Assembly (NCBI RefSeq): GCF_002920575.1
Contig: NZ_PQSQ01000014.1
Coordinates: 1-64,000, forward strand
Direction of reading: 5' to 3'
Length of the DNA stretch: 64,000 nucleotides
From: Streptomyces sp. Ru73
Lineage (GTDB): Bacteria; Actinomycetota; Actinomycetes; Streptomycetales; Streptomycetaceae
Shown here: positions 21,748-30,240 of the stretch, one piece after another
How the letters are laid out: every line of letters starts with the position of its first letter
How positions within the stretch are numbered: position 1 is the stretch's first letter
Program-made: the position numbers and the translations under genes
The notes under the pieces: model-generated
Database searches by the model: none
What the model saw: the letters and a program-made list of their open reading frames with translations, nothing else
What the model was told of the DNA's origin: nothing

Positions 21748-22741
21748 CGGCGGGCTCCTGCGCGCGGCCTCGCGCTTCGGTCGGTACGTGGTGGCAGGCC
21801 ACGCCGTCGACCGGTTCGGGAACGGCCTCGCAGACGTCGGTGGCATGCGGACAGCGGGCGGCGAAGGCGCAGCCGTCCGGGAGCGCGCCCAGCTCGGGCG
21901 GCAGTCCGGGAATGGGTGTGAAGGCGCGTTCGGGGAGCGCGTCGAGCAGGCCGCGCGCGTACGGGTGCCGGGGCCCCGGCGTGCCGAAGAAGGCGTCCGC
22001 TTCGGCGATTTCGACGAGCCGGCCCGCGTACATGACGGCGACCCGGTCGGCGATCCGCTCGGCGGCCGCGAGATCGTGCGTGATCATCAGCAGCGCGCGT
22101 CCGTCGTCCGCGTGCCGGCGCAGTTCGTCCGCCGTCCGGTCGACCAGGTCGCGGTCCAGCCCCGTGGTGGGCTCGTCGGCGATCAGCAGCGGCGCCTCGC
22201 CGACCAGCGCCAGCGCGGTGGCGGCGCGCTGCGCGAGGCCGCCGGAGAGCTGGTGCGGATACCGGTCGAGGTGGCTCGCGGGGAAGGCCGCGCGCTCGGC
22301 TGCCCCCTCTGCGGCCGAGCGCAGTGCGTGGCGGGGGACGTCCGTCAGTTCGCGGACGGTCTCCTCCAGCTGGGCCCGTACGGTCCGCACGGGCGTGAGG
22401 TGCGCCGCCGGGCTCTGCGGGACCAGCCCGGCCCGCCGGCCGCGGACGTGCCGGGCCAGCTCCCGCTCGGTGGCGGTGAGCAGGTCGGTGCCGGGCTGTC
22501 CTGCGGGGCCGGCGAGCCGGGCCGAGCCGGCGGTGCGCGCGTTGCCGGGCAGCAGGCCGAGCAGCGCGGAGGCCAGTACGGACTTGCCGCAGCCGCTCTC
22601 GCCGACCAGGGCCAGGCACTCGCCGGGCGCCAGGTCGAAGGAGGCGTCGGTGACGGCCGCGATGTGCCGGCCGCCGCGCATCCGGAAGCGTACGGAGAGG
22701 CCGCGGACGGACAGCACGGGAGGCGCTTCTCCGGTACTCAC
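21740..22741 (-). CDS. nikD: Nickel/peptide ABC transporter ATP-binding protein (NikD type)
   Basis: A 333-residue ATPase with Walker A GESGCGKS, Q-loop PQSPAAHLTP, signature LSGGLAQR, Walker B LLIADEPTTGLD and switch His ITHD. The C-terminus has the oligopeptide/nickel-type cysteine cluster FAARCPHATDVCE and VACHHVP. Start GTG (complement of 22739-22741) overlaps the permease stop as GTGA. The much longer frame to 23047 is antisense-free but coding for nothing recognisable upstream. Confidence 0.82.
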   Translation of the reverse strand: MSTGEAPPVLSVRGLSVRFRMRGGRHIAAVTDASFDLAPGECLALVGESGCGKSVLASALLGLLPGNARTAGSARLAGPAGQPGTDLLTATERELARHVRGRRAGLVPQSPAAHLTPVRTVRAQLEETVRELTDVPRHALRSAAEGAAERAAFPASHLDRYPHQLSGGLAQRAATALALVGEAPLLIADEPTTGLDRDLVDRTADELRRHADDGRALLMITHDLAAAERIADRVAVMYAGRLVEIAEADAFFGTPGPRHPYARGLLDALPERAFTPIPGLPPELGALPDGCAFAARCPHATDVCEAVPEPVDGVACHHVPTEARGRAQEPADA

Positions 22742-23613
22742 AGCATCAGCTCCGATCGGCGGCGCGGGTCGAGCCGTTCCCGCCAGGCGCCCGCGAGGCC
22801 GGCGACGGCGAGGGTGGGCACGATGAGGAACAGGCCGGGGAAGAGCGTGGGCCACCAGTCGCCCGCCAGCAGGGAGCCGCGCGCGGAGTTGACCATGATG
22901 CCCAGGCTCGCCTCGTGGGCGGGCAGGCCGAGTCCCAGGAAGGACAGCGCGGACTCGTGCCAGATGGCGTGCGGCACCATCAGGACGGCGGCGAGCCCGG
23001 CCCGTGGCAGCACACCGGGGAGGAGGTGGCGTACGGTCACCCGCCACCGCGAGGCGCCTCCGGAAATGGCGGCGTCGACGAACGGGCGGCCGCGCAGCGA
23101 CAGCAGTTCGGCCCGCACGATGCGCGCGGTGGACAGCCAGTGGGTGAGCCCCACCGCGATGATCACCGGCCAGACGCCCGGCCGGAACATCGCCACGACG
23201 AAGATGCCCAGCAGCAGGTGCGGCACGGACGAGAAGAGGTCGACGACGCGCATCACGGCGCGGTCGGCCCAGCCGCCGAGCGCACCCGCCAGCGCGCCGA
23301 CGGCGGTGCCGACGACCGTGGCGGTGAGCGCGGCGACCACACCGATGAGGAGCGAGACGCGCAGCCCGTAGACGCAGCGCAGCAGCAGGTCGCGGCCGAC
23401 CTCGTCGGTACCGAAAGGGTGCGCGGGCGACGGCGGTTGCAGCTTGGCCGCGAGGTCGACGGCCTGTGCGTCCACCGGGACGAGCGGCGGTACGAGGAGG
23501 ACGGCGAGCACGACGGCCGCCATGATGACGGCCGAGGCGGCGAGCCTCAGGGTGCGGTTGCCGCGGTCCCTTACGGTGCCGGGCCGCGCCGGGTGCCAGG
23601 TGAGCTCAGCCAT
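22738..23613 (-). CDS. nikC: Nickel/peptide ABC transporter permease (NikC/DppC type)
   Basis: A 291-residue permease. The N-terminal transmembrane helix is SAVIMAAVVLAVLLVPPLVP. The DppC-family motif HPFGTDEVGRDLLLRCVYGLRVSL follows, then four further helices and the coupling loop DAAISGGASRWRV. The start overlaps the NikB stop by 8 nt. It pairs with the product of 23606-24604 to form the channel. Confidence 0.85.
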   Translation of the reverse strand: MAELTWHPARPGTVRDRGNRTLRLAASAVIMAAVVLAVLLVPPLVPVDAQAVDLAAKLQPPSPAHPFGTDEVGRDLLLRCVYGLRVSLLIGVVAALTATVVGTAVGALAGALGGWADRAVMRVVDLFSSVPHLLLGIFVVAMFRPGVWPVIIAVGLTHWLSTARIVRAELLSLRGRPFVDAAISGGASRWRVTVRHLLPGVLPRAGLAAVLMVPHAIWHESALSFLGLGLPAHEASLGIMVNSARGSLLAGDWWPTLFPGLFLIVPTLAVAGLAGAWRERLDPRRRSELML

Positions 23614-24604
23614 CGAACGCCACCCTCGGGTCGGCGAGTCCGTACAGCAGGTCCGACAGCAGGTTCCCGATCAGCACCGCGATGGTGGCCAGCACCGTCA
23701 GCGCGGCGAGCAGCGGGAAGTCGACGCTGGTGGCGGCCTGGACGGTGGCAGCGGCAATGCCCGGCCAGCTGAAGACGGTCTCCACCAGCAGCGCGCCGGT
23801 GATGAGTTCGGGCACCCGGGAGCCGATCAGGGTGAGTACCGGCAGCAGGCCGCTGCGCAGCGCGTGCTGCACCAGGACGGTGCGCTCGCGCAGCCCCCGG
23901 GAGCGCGCGCCGCGCACCGCATCCTCGGCCAGCGCGTCGCCGACCCCTTGGCGCACGTACAGCACGAACCACGGGAGCTGCGAGACGGCCAGCACGAGGG
24001 CGGGCAGGGTCACATGACGGGCGACTTGGCCCGCGGTGACGGCGGCGCTCCCGGTGTCGGTGAGGCCGCCGGCCGGCAGCACGCCGAGCTTCAGTGCGCA
24101 CAGCCAGATGGCGAGCAGGCCGAGCCAGAAGGGCGGCGCGGCCTCCAGGGCGTACGCGGCGCCGGTCACCGTACGGTCGAACATGCCGCCGCGCCATCGG
24201 GCGGCGAGCACGCCCAGTACGGTGCCGAGCAGGACGGCCGCCACGAAGGCCAGCGCGCACAGCAGCACGGACCAGCCGAGGCGTTCGCCGATCACCTGGG
24301 AGACCGGCGCGCGCAGCGTCGCGGAGTCGCCGAGGTCGCCGGTGAGGGCGCCGGTCAGCCAGTCCCACCAGCGGGCGAGGAGCGGCTGGTCGGCGCCGAG
24401 GTTGTGGCGGATCTGGTCGAGGTTCTCCTGGGACGCGGTCAGGCCGGCGGCCCCGGCGTACGCCTTGACCGGGTCGAAGGGCGAGGCCGCCGCGACGGCG
24501 AACACCCCGAGGGTGACGGCGAGGAGGACCGGGACGGCGAGCAGCACCCGCCGCCCCGTCATCCGCGCCATCGGCCCCCAGGGCAGGGTCGACAGGGTGC
24601 TCAC
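23606..24604 (-). CDS. nikB: Nickel/peptide ABC transporter permease (NikB/DppB type)
   Basis: A 332-residue permease with helix 1 at RRVLLAVPVLLAVTLGVFAVAAASPFDPV, the family block IRHNLGADQPLLARWWDWL and GDLGDSATLRAPV, then helices and coupling loop RGARSRGLRERTVL. GTG (complement of 24602-24604) overlaps the binding-protein stop as GTGA; an internal ATG at 24571 with GGGGG upstream is a possible alternative. Confidence 0.85.
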   Translation of the reverse strand: MSTLSTLPWGPMARMTGRRVLLAVPVLLAVTLGVFAVAAASPFDPVKAYAGAAGLTASQENLDQIRHNLGADQPLLARWWDWLTGALTGDLGDSATLRAPVSQVIGERLGWSVLLCALAFVAAVLLGTVLGVLAARWRGGMFDRTVTGAAYALEAAPPFWLGLLAIWLCALKLGVLPAGGLTDTGSAAVTAGQVARHVTLPALVLAVSQLPWFVLYVRQGVGDALAEDAVRGARSRGLRERTVLVQHALRSGLLPVLTLIGSRVPELITGALLVETVFSWPGIAAATVQAATSVDFPLLAALTVLATIAVLIGNLLSDLLYGLADPRVAFDG

Positions 24605-26211
24605 TTCGCGGGCTGCCAGTCCTCGACGTTCCACCAGGGCCCGGAGGCCAGCCCGTGGTCGTGCGGCTCGACCTGCGTGGTCAGGCCCTTGGCGCCCGGG
24701 ACCCGCCAGCCGTCGCGGACCACGTAGAGGTGGTCGATGTGGGTGAGGAAGACGTACGCGGGGTCTTTCTGGAGCTCGCGCTGGACCGTGTCGTACGCGG
24801 CCTTGCGGCGGTCGCGGTCGTCGGTGCGCCGGGCCTCGACGAGCTTCCGGTCGACCGTGCGGTTCGCGTACCGGGACATGTTGTTGAAGCCGTCGCCCGC
24901 GAGCGAGGAGTGCAGCAGCAGGTACTGGTCGAAGTCGGGGTCGGCGGGGCTGCCGCCGCCCGCGAGCACCGCGTCGTGCTTCATGCGGGGCTCGATGACC
25001 TCCCAGGTGCCGGACTCGACCTTGGCCTCGATGCCGGCCTTCTTGGCGTCGGAGGCGAAGGCGAGGGCGTGCTCCTGGCGGAGCTTGTCACCGGAGAGGT
25101 ACCAGAGGGTGAAGGAGGCGCGCTGCTTCCCCTTCCGGCGGATGCCGTCAGGGCCCTTCTTCCAGCCCGCTTCGTCGAGGATGTGCTCGGCGCGCTTCAG
25201 ATCGTGCGGGCGCTCGGTGCCCTGGGTGAACCAGGGGCTGTCGGTGGGCACGGGCCCGTAGGCGGGCTTGCCTGCGCCGTTGAGGATGCCCTTGACCATG
25301 GCGTCGCGGTCCACGGCGAGGTCCAGGGCGCGGCGGACGGCCTTGGCGCCGGTGACCGGATTGGCGGTGGGCAGCGTGACGTTGCGGTAGTCGAAGGTCT
25401 GCGCGGTGTACGTCTTCGTGTCCTGCGCGGACTTGAAGGTCGCGGCGAGGTTGGGCGGCAGGATGGCGCCGTCGAGGTCGCCGGAGCGCAGCCGGGTGGC
25501 GCGCACGTCGTCGTCCTTGATGATCGCCATGGTGAACGTCTTCACCTTCGGCGCGCCGCCCCAGTAGTGCGGGTTGGCCTTGAAGCTCAGCTTCTCGCCC
25601 TTGGACCAGCCGGTGAGGACGTACGGTCCCGTGCCGACCGGGTGGGTGGTGAAGGAGCCGTGGTTCACGTCCTGCCTGCCCGCGATGTGCTGCGGGGCGA
25701 TCGGCAGGACGGTGCGCTCGGCGAACGGCGCGTAGGGGTACTTGAGGCGGAAGACGACGGTGTGGTCGTCCTTCTTCGACACGCTCTCGATGGCGTCGAG
25801 TTCGGCCTTGGAGGCGTTGTTGGTCTTCGCGTCGAGGATGGTGCGGTAGGTGAAGACCACGTCGTCGGCGGTGAAGGGCTTGCCGTCGCTGAACTCCACG
25901 CCCTTGCGCAGGGTGTAGGTGTAGGTCCGGCCGTCGTCGGTGACCTCGGGGAGCTTCGCGGCCAGCGCGGGCTTGAGCCGCATGTCCGCGTCGTGGGTGA
26001 GCAGCCCGTCGAAGATCTTGGAGTTGCCGTCCTTGCCGTAGCCCAGCAGCGGGCTGAGGCTGTCCGGTTCGTACGCGATGCCGACCACGGCCGAGTCCCC
26101 AGTGCCCGCTGCGGCCTTGCCGTCGGACGGGGTGGAGCAGGCGGCGGTACCGAGGGCCAGCGTCGCCGCCAGGGCCGCCGCGGCCGCTCTTCGTATGGAC
26201 CGCGCTGACAT
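24601..26211 (-). CDS. nikA: Nickel/peptide ABC transporter substrate-binding lipoprotein (NikA type)
   Basis: A 536-residue family-5 binding protein. ATG (complement of 26209-26211) follows GAGGAGA. The lipoprotein signal is RRAAAAALAATLALGTAAC with the lipobox Cys at residue 24. The mature part contains LSPLLGYGKDGNSKIFDGLL, the ADDVVFTYRTILD block and AVRRALDLAVDRDAMVKGIL, all normal for family 5. The same five-gene order is known for Streptomyces nikABCDE, and overlapping Nur-type operators lie 38-65 nt upstream. Nickel is therefore the favoured substrate; the sequence alone would equally allow oligopeptides. Confidence 0.78.
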   Translation of the reverse strand: MSARSIRRAAAAALAATLALGTAACSTPSDGKAAAGTGDSAVVGIAYEPDSLSPLLGYGKDGNSKIFDGLLTHDADMRLKPALAAKLPEVTDDGRTYTYTLRKGVEFSDGKPFTADDVVFTYRTILDAKTNNASKAELDAIESVSKKDDHTVVFRLKYPYAPFAERTVLPIAPQHIAGRQDVNHGSFTTHPVGTGPYVLTGWSKGEKLSFKANPHYWGGAPKVKTFTMAIIKDDDVRATRLRSGDLDGAILPPNLAATFKSAQDTKTYTAQTFDYRNVTLPTANPVTGAKAVRRALDLAVDRDAMVKGILNGAGKPAYGPVPTDSPWFTQGTERPHDLKRAEHILDEAGWKKGPDGIRRKGKQRASFTLWYLSGDKLRQEHALAFASDAKKAGIEAKVESGTWEVIEPRMKHDAVLAGGGSPADPDFDQYLLLHSSLAGDGFNNMSRYANRTVDRKLVEARRTDDRDRRKAAYDTVQRELQKDPAYVFLTHIDHLYVVRDGWRVPGAKGLTTQVEPHDHGLASGPWWNVEDWQPAK

Positions 26212-26248
26212 GCACCACTCTCCTCTTGCCGCGTGCTGTCTCATGCCG

Positions 26249-26276
26249 TCGCAAAGCTTTTGCGAACGAATTGCAA
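26249..26276. promoter_or_regulatory. Overlapping Nur (nickel-responsive Fur-family) operators
   Basis: Three half-sites are spaced by exactly five bases: TCGCAA (26249-26254), TTGCGA (26260-26265) and TTGCAA (26271-26276). The published Streptomyces coelicolor Nur box is tTGCaa-N5-ttGCAA, so two boxes share the central half-site. They lie in an AT-rich stretch just upstream of the nikA-type gene. Repression by Nur with nickel is the expected effect. Confidence 0.7.
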
Positions 26277-26345
26277 TTAAACAACACGTAAGAGAGTGCG
26301 GACAGACGTGGTCCTTACCGGTCCTGCGGTCCCGCGGTCGTGGCG

Positions 26346-27776
26346 TCAGTCGCCGAAGCCGCCGCCGAATCCCCCGCCGTCACCCCCGAAGCCCCCGCCG
26401 TCACCGCCGAAGCCGCCGCCGAAGTCACCGCTGTTGAAGTCGCCGCCGGAGTAGTCACCGCCGCCGAGCACGTCCCCGCCGTACCCGCCGTCGCCCCACC
26501 CGTAGGCGGCGGGGCCCATCATCGAGGAGCCGAGCAGCGTGCCGAGGAAGAGGCCGGGCAGCAGGCCGCCGCCCATCATGCCGTAGTAGCCGCCCGCCCA
26601 GGGGGCGTAGACGGGCCCGGCGTCCCAGTACGGGCGGTCCTCGCCGTACGGGGTGCGCACCGTGCGGGCCATCGGTTCCTGGCCGTCCGCGAGCCGCGCC
26701 TGATCGGCCGCGCACACGGGGACGGTGCGCTCGGCGCCTCCCGGTGGCGCCCACCGCTCGTCCGCCACGGAGGGGCCGTGGCGCGGGTCGAAGAAGCACG
26801 GCGGGCGGCGCTCGGGCAGCGGCCGGCCCGCACGCCGCGCGGCCAGTGCGGCCAGCGCGAACCGGCCGTCCTCCAGCACCTCGGTCACCCGGCGCACGTC
26901 CTCGGGGTGCCGGGCCCGCGCCATGGTCTGCTTGGCGTTCTCGTACGCGTCCAGGGCGTGCGCGTAGTCCGCGCGCATCGCGTCGTCGGCGCCCGGCTCG
27001 CCCGGCCGGAAGTCCAGCCGGTCCAGCTCCTCGCCGTACGCGGTGATGTCCTCGTCGACCACCACCCGCAGCGAGTCCAGCGCGGCCTGCTCCTCGGCCT
27101 CGCGGCGGCGCCTGGCCCGCCGGCGCACGGTGTACGCGCCGCCGGCCCCGAGGAGCACCAGAGCCCCGAGCCCGACCAGCGCGCCACTGCTCACCCCGTT
27201 CCCGCCGGCGTCGTGCCAGGACTCCGGCGTGCCCTTCCCGACCTGCTTCTGCGCCTGCGCGGCGAAGTCCTTCAACTGGGCCGTGGCGTCGTGCGGGTGC
27301 GCCCGCTGGGCGGCGCCCACGAGGTGGCGCACCGACTCCCGCGACATCACGTCGGCGTCGGCCCGCGCGTCGAAGCGGTCGCCGAGCTGCACCGCGTACA
27401 CGCCGCGGATGCCGACCCGGGTGCGGAGGTCCTCGAAGAGCGTGGCGGGCGGATAGTCCGAGGTCGCGGGCAGCACGGCCACGAAGACCGGCTTGCCCGA
27501 CTCCTCGATGTCGTGCGCCAGCGCGTCCGCCTGCGCGACGGGGAGCCGGCCCTCGGCCCGCGGGTCGACGTACACGGGTCCCTTGGTCAGCGCGTCGGCC
27601 GCCTCCTGCAGCCCTCCGCGGTCCCGCGGGACGGCGCCGTACGCGGCCGCAGGGGCGCCGTACGCGGCCGGCGGGGCCGCGGTGGCGGCCGGGGCGGCGG
27701 CGAGCAGCAACGCCGCGGAGGCGGCCGTCAGGGCCGGTACCGCCCGGCGCCGGGGTCGTCCGGGTACGCCCTTCAT
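26346..27776 (-). CDS. Exported TPM-like membrane protein with Gly-rich tail
   Basis: A 476-residue protein of a conserved actinobacterial type without assigned function. Signal peptide at residues 12-33 (PALTAASAALLLAAAPAATA); an extracytoplasmic TPM-like domain (about 55-160, KPVFVAVLPATSDYPPATLFEDL); one transmembrane helix near 200-215 (GALVGLGALVLLGAGGAYTV) followed by RRRARRRREAEEQ; a cytoplasmic helical part; two Cys in PPCFFDP and VPVCAADQ; and from about 400 a tail rich in Gly, Tyr and Asp ending in GGGFGGDGGG repeats. The tail may be disordered or self-associating. It is upstream of the nik operon on the same strand but separated by the Nur region. Confidence 0.8.
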   Translation of the reverse strand: MKGVPGRPRRRAVPALTAASAALLLAAAPAATAAPPAAYGAPAAAYGAVPRDRGGLQEAADALTKGPVYVDPRAEGRLPVAQADALAHDIEESGKPVFVAVLPATSDYPPATLFEDLRTRVGIRGVYAVQLGDRFDARADADVMSRESVRHLVGAAQRAHPHDATAQLKDFAAQAQKQVGKGTPESWHDAGGNGVSSGALVGLGALVLLGAGGAYTVRRRARRRREAEEQAALDSLRVVVDEDITAYGEELDRLDFRPGEPGADDAMRADYAHALDAYENAKQTMARARHPEDVRRVTEVLEDGRFALAALAARRAGRPLPERRPPCFFDPRHGPSVADERWAPPGGAERTVPVCAADQARLADGQEPMARTVRTPYGEDRPYWDAGPVYAPWAGGYYGMMGGGLLPGLFLGTLLGSSMMGPAAYGWGDGGYGGDVLGGGDYSGGDFNSGDFGGGFGGDGGGFGGDGGGFGGGFGD

Positions 27777-27860
27777 GCCTACGACGCTACTCCGAACTTC
27801 ACTTATCCGACATGCGGGCCGGGGCGCCCGGAGAAGACGCCCGGAAAACCGTTGTCCGCA

Positions 27861-28967
27861 TCAACCGTCGAGCGCGATCGCGTTCTTGGCCCGCTCGATC
27901 GCCTCCTCACCGGCGGGCCCGGCGTCGTCCGGGACCAGCGCCTGATTGCGGGCCACGAACGGCCGCATCCGCGCTTCGTAGCGGCCGAAAGCGCCCTGGT
28001 GGTCGTCACCCGTCCGGCCGAGTTCGTCGGCGAGCACGTAGGCGCCCACGAGGGCCAGGCTGGTCCCCTGGCCGGACAGCGGCGAGGCGCAGTACCCCGC
28101 GTCACCGACGAGGGCGACCCGGCCCGTGCTCCAGCGGTCGAGCCGCACCTGCGCCATGGCGTCGCAGTAGAAGTCGGGCGCCTGCCACATGGCCGCGAGC
28201 AGCTTCGGCGTCTCCCACCCCAGATGGCCCAGCCGCTCCTGGAACAGTGCCTTCTGGTGCTCGGTGTCGCGGTGATCGAAGGCGAGCGGCGCGGACCGGA
28301 AGCCGAGTGTCGCCCGCAGTTCGCCGTTGCCGCGCGCCGGATACACGCAGTACGTGGCGTCGCCGTCCTGGAGCCATACCTGCCAGTCGTCGAGGCCGAG
28401 GAAGTTGCCGGTACTGAACACGGCCACATAGGCGGAGAGGTGACGGAGGAACCGCTCCTCGGGGCCGAAGGACAGCCTGCGCACCGTGGAGTGGAGTCCG
28501 TCGGCGCCGATCACGAGGTCGAAGGTGCGGCTGCCGCCGCTCTCGAAGGCGGCGCGTACGCCGTCGGGCTCCTCCTGGAGGGAGGCGAGGGAGTCACCGA
28601 AGAGGTACTCGACGCCCTCGTCGGCCCGGCCGTGCAGCAGCCCGGTGAGGTCGTCGCGCAGCAGTTCGATGTCGTCGCTGTCGAGCCGGCCACTGCTGTA
28701 GGTCATCTCGGTGGACCGCCACAGCTCCTCGCCCGCGCCGTCGAGCATCGACATGCCGCGCATCCGAGTACGCAGCCGGCGCGCGTCCGCCAGCAGGTCC
28801 ATCCGGTCCAGCACGTCGAGCGCCACGCCTCGTACGTCGATCGCCTGGCCGCCGGGACGGATCGCGGGAGCCCGCTCGACGACGGTCGGCGCGAAGCCCC
28901 GGCGGCGCAGCCAGTGGGCGGTGGCGAGGCCGGCGATCCCGGCACCGGAGACGAGCACGGTTTTCAT
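27861..28967 (-). CDS. FAD-dependent monooxygenase (PHBH/TetX-like)
   Basis: A 368-residue class A flavoprotein monooxygenase. It opens MKTVLVSGAGIAGLATAHWLRRRGF (Rossmann GxGxxG), has the mid-sequence DG motif FDLVIGADGLHSTVR, and the late GDAGYCASPLSGQGTSLALVGAYVLA that binds FAD ribityl. Start (complement of 28965-28967) follows GAGGGGGAACC. It is divergent from the double-HTH regulator at 29151, which probably controls it; together they look like a small-molecule detoxification module. The substrate is unknown. Confidence 0.88.
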   Translation of the reverse strand: MKTVLVSGAGIAGLATAHWLRRRGFAPTVVERAPAIRPGGQAIDVRGVALDVLDRMDLLADARRLRTRMRGMSMLDGAGEELWRSTEMTYSSGRLDSDDIELLRDDLTGLLHGRADEGVEYLFGDSLASLQEEPDGVRAAFESGGSRTFDLVIGADGLHSTVRRLSFGPEERFLRHLSAYVAVFSTGNFLGLDDWQVWLQDGDATYCVYPARGNGELRATLGFRSAPLAFDHRDTEHQKALFQERLGHLGWETPKLLAAMWQAPDFYCDAMAQVRLDRWSTGRVALVGDAGYCASPLSGQGTSLALVGAYVLADELGRTGDDHQGAFGRYEARMRPFVARNQALVPDDAGPAGEEAIERAKNAIALDG

Positions 28968-28986
28968 GGTTCCCCCTCGGGTGACA

Positions 28987-29020
28987 CGTACGGTGTACAC
29001 AGCTGAATGTACGGCGTACG
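28987..29020. promoter_or_regulatory. 13-8-13 palindrome upstream of the FAD monooxygenase
   Basis: CGTACGGTGTACA at 28987-28999 mirrors TGTACGGCGTACG at 29008-29020 with two mismatches. It is 20 nt from the monooxygenase start, a position suited to repression by the adjacent GntR-TetR regulator. Confidence 0.6.
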
Positions 29021-29073
29021 CGCCTGCTCGCCAAGGGCGTTTTCGCTGCATGCTGGCGGCCAGCGCTCAGGTT

Positions 29074-29134
29074 CTGTACTAGCTCAGGCAGGCTTCGGAG
29101 CCTCCCGTCCCTGGTAGCCTCTGTGCTAGTACAG
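29074..29134. promoter_or_regulatory. Perfect 10-bp inverted arms upstream of the GntR-TetR regulator
   Basis: CTGTACTAGC (29074-29083) and GCTAGTACAG (29125-29134) are exact inverted copies 41 bp apart in the divergent promoter. The right copy abuts the ribosome-binding site of the regulator gene. Looped binding by a dimeric regulator or two separate half-operators are both possible. Confidence 0.55.
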
Positions 29135-29150
29135 CCGAGGGAGGGGCCCG

Positions 29151-30092
29151 ATGGCCGCAGAGAAAAACGTGCCGCCGTACCGGCGCATCGTGGCGGAGAT
29201 CCGGCGGCGCATCGAGGACGGCGAGCTGGCACCGGGCGACCGGGTGCCGTCCACCCGGCGGATCGCCGAGGAGTGGCAGGTCGCGCTCGCCACGGCCACG
29301 AAGGCGCTGACCGCCTTGCGGCAACTGGGGCTGGTGGAGGCGCGGCCACGGGTGGGCACGGTGGTGGCGCCCGCCCGGGAGGCCGCGGGCCCGGCGCGTG
29401 CTCCCCGTGCCGCGGCGGCGTCCGACCACGACCTGACACGTGCCCGGATCGTGCGCGCGGCCGTGGAGATCGCCGACGCGGAGGGGCTCGCCGCGCTGTC
29501 GATGCGGGGCGTCGCGGCACGTCTGGGGACCGCGGCGATGTCGCCCTACCGGTACGTGGCCGGCAAGGAGGAGCTGGTCCTGCTGATGGCGGACAGCGTG
29601 CACGGCGAGATCGCGTACCCCGCCGAGCCGCCCGGCTGCCGTCGGGCGCGCCTGGAGGCGGGCGCCAGGGCCCTGTGGGCGCTGCACCGGGCCCACCCCT
29701 GGCTGGCGCAGCTCGCGCCGCTCACGCGCCCGCTGGCGCTGCCGAACCTGATGGCGTACTCGGAGTGGATGCTCACCGGGCTCGACGGCCTGGGCCTCGA
29801 CGGGACCGCCATGCTGAACATCAACGTGCTGCTCTACAGCCACGTCCAGGGGCTCGCCGTCCACCTCGAGCGGGAGGCCCAGGCCGAGAGCCTGACGGGC
29901 CTTTCCCAGGAGGAGTGGCTGGCCGGGCAGGAGGCGGCGTTCGCCGCGCTCGCCGCTTCGGGGCGGTACCCGATGTTCGGCCGGCTCCGGGAGTCCTTCG
30001 GGCCCGACGGCTACGACCTGGATCTGGACGGGCTCTTCGAGAGCGGGCTGCAGGCCCTCCTGGACGGCCTGGTCGCGCCGCATCTCGCCTGA
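29151..30092 (+). CDS. Double-HTH regulator: GntR DNA-binding domain fused to a TetR-type regulator
   Basis: A 313-residue protein. Residues 1-75 are a GntR winged helix (PYRRIVAEIRRRIEDGELAPGDRVPSTRRIAEEW, GLVEARPRVGTVV). An Ala/Pro linker follows. From about residue 98 a TetR helix-turn-helix begins (IVRAAVEIADAEGLAALSMRGVAARLGTAAMSPYRYVAGKEELV) with its ligand-binding C-terminal domain. ATG 29151 follows GAGGGAGG. Fusions of this kind are known in actinobacteria but have few characterised members. It likely regulates itself and the divergent FAD monooxygenase. Confidence 0.85.
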   Translation: MAAEKNVPPYRRIVAEIRRRIEDGELAPGDRVPSTRRIAEEWQVALATATKALTALRQLGLVEARPRVGTVVAPAREAAGPARAPRAAAASDHDLTRARIVRAAVEIADAEGLAALSMRGVAARLGTAAMSPYRYVAGKEELVLLMADSVHGEIAYPAEPPGCRRARLEAGARALWALHRAHPWLAQLAPLTRPLALPNLMAYSEWMLTGLDGLGLDGTAMLNINVLLYSHVQGLAVHLEREAQAESLTGLSQEEWLAGQEAAFAALAASGRYPMFGRLRESFGPDGYDLDLDGLFESGLQALLDGLVAPHLA

Positions 30093-30153
30093 GGGCCCGG
30101 CCGCGTCGCTCCTCCGGTGCCGGGGCGACCGGGTGCTCCGCCGCGCACGGAGC

Positions 30154-30192
30154 GACGCCGGCCGGCGGCCCCCACAGCCGCCGGCCGGCGTC
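30154..30192. terminator. Bidirectional terminator, 16-bp perfect stem
   Basis: Arms 30154-30169 and 30177-30192 (GACGCCGGCCGGCGGC and complement), 7-nt loop. It lies between the convergent regulator and acyl-CoA dehydrogenase genes. Confidence 0.8.
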
Positions 30193-30240
30193 CGTCCCTG
30201 CTCCGCGTCCCCGGCCGGGCGCGGCCGCCGTCCCGAGGCG

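Noticed and set aside
22741..23047. Long N-terminal extension of the NikD-type ATPase
   Set aside because: It is a shadow of the overlapping permease gene; GTG at 22741 overlaps that gene's stop and gives normal family length.
26340..29006. Long plus-strand frame across the Gly-rich protein and FAD monooxygenase
   Set aside because: Shadow of two well-supported minus-strand genes.
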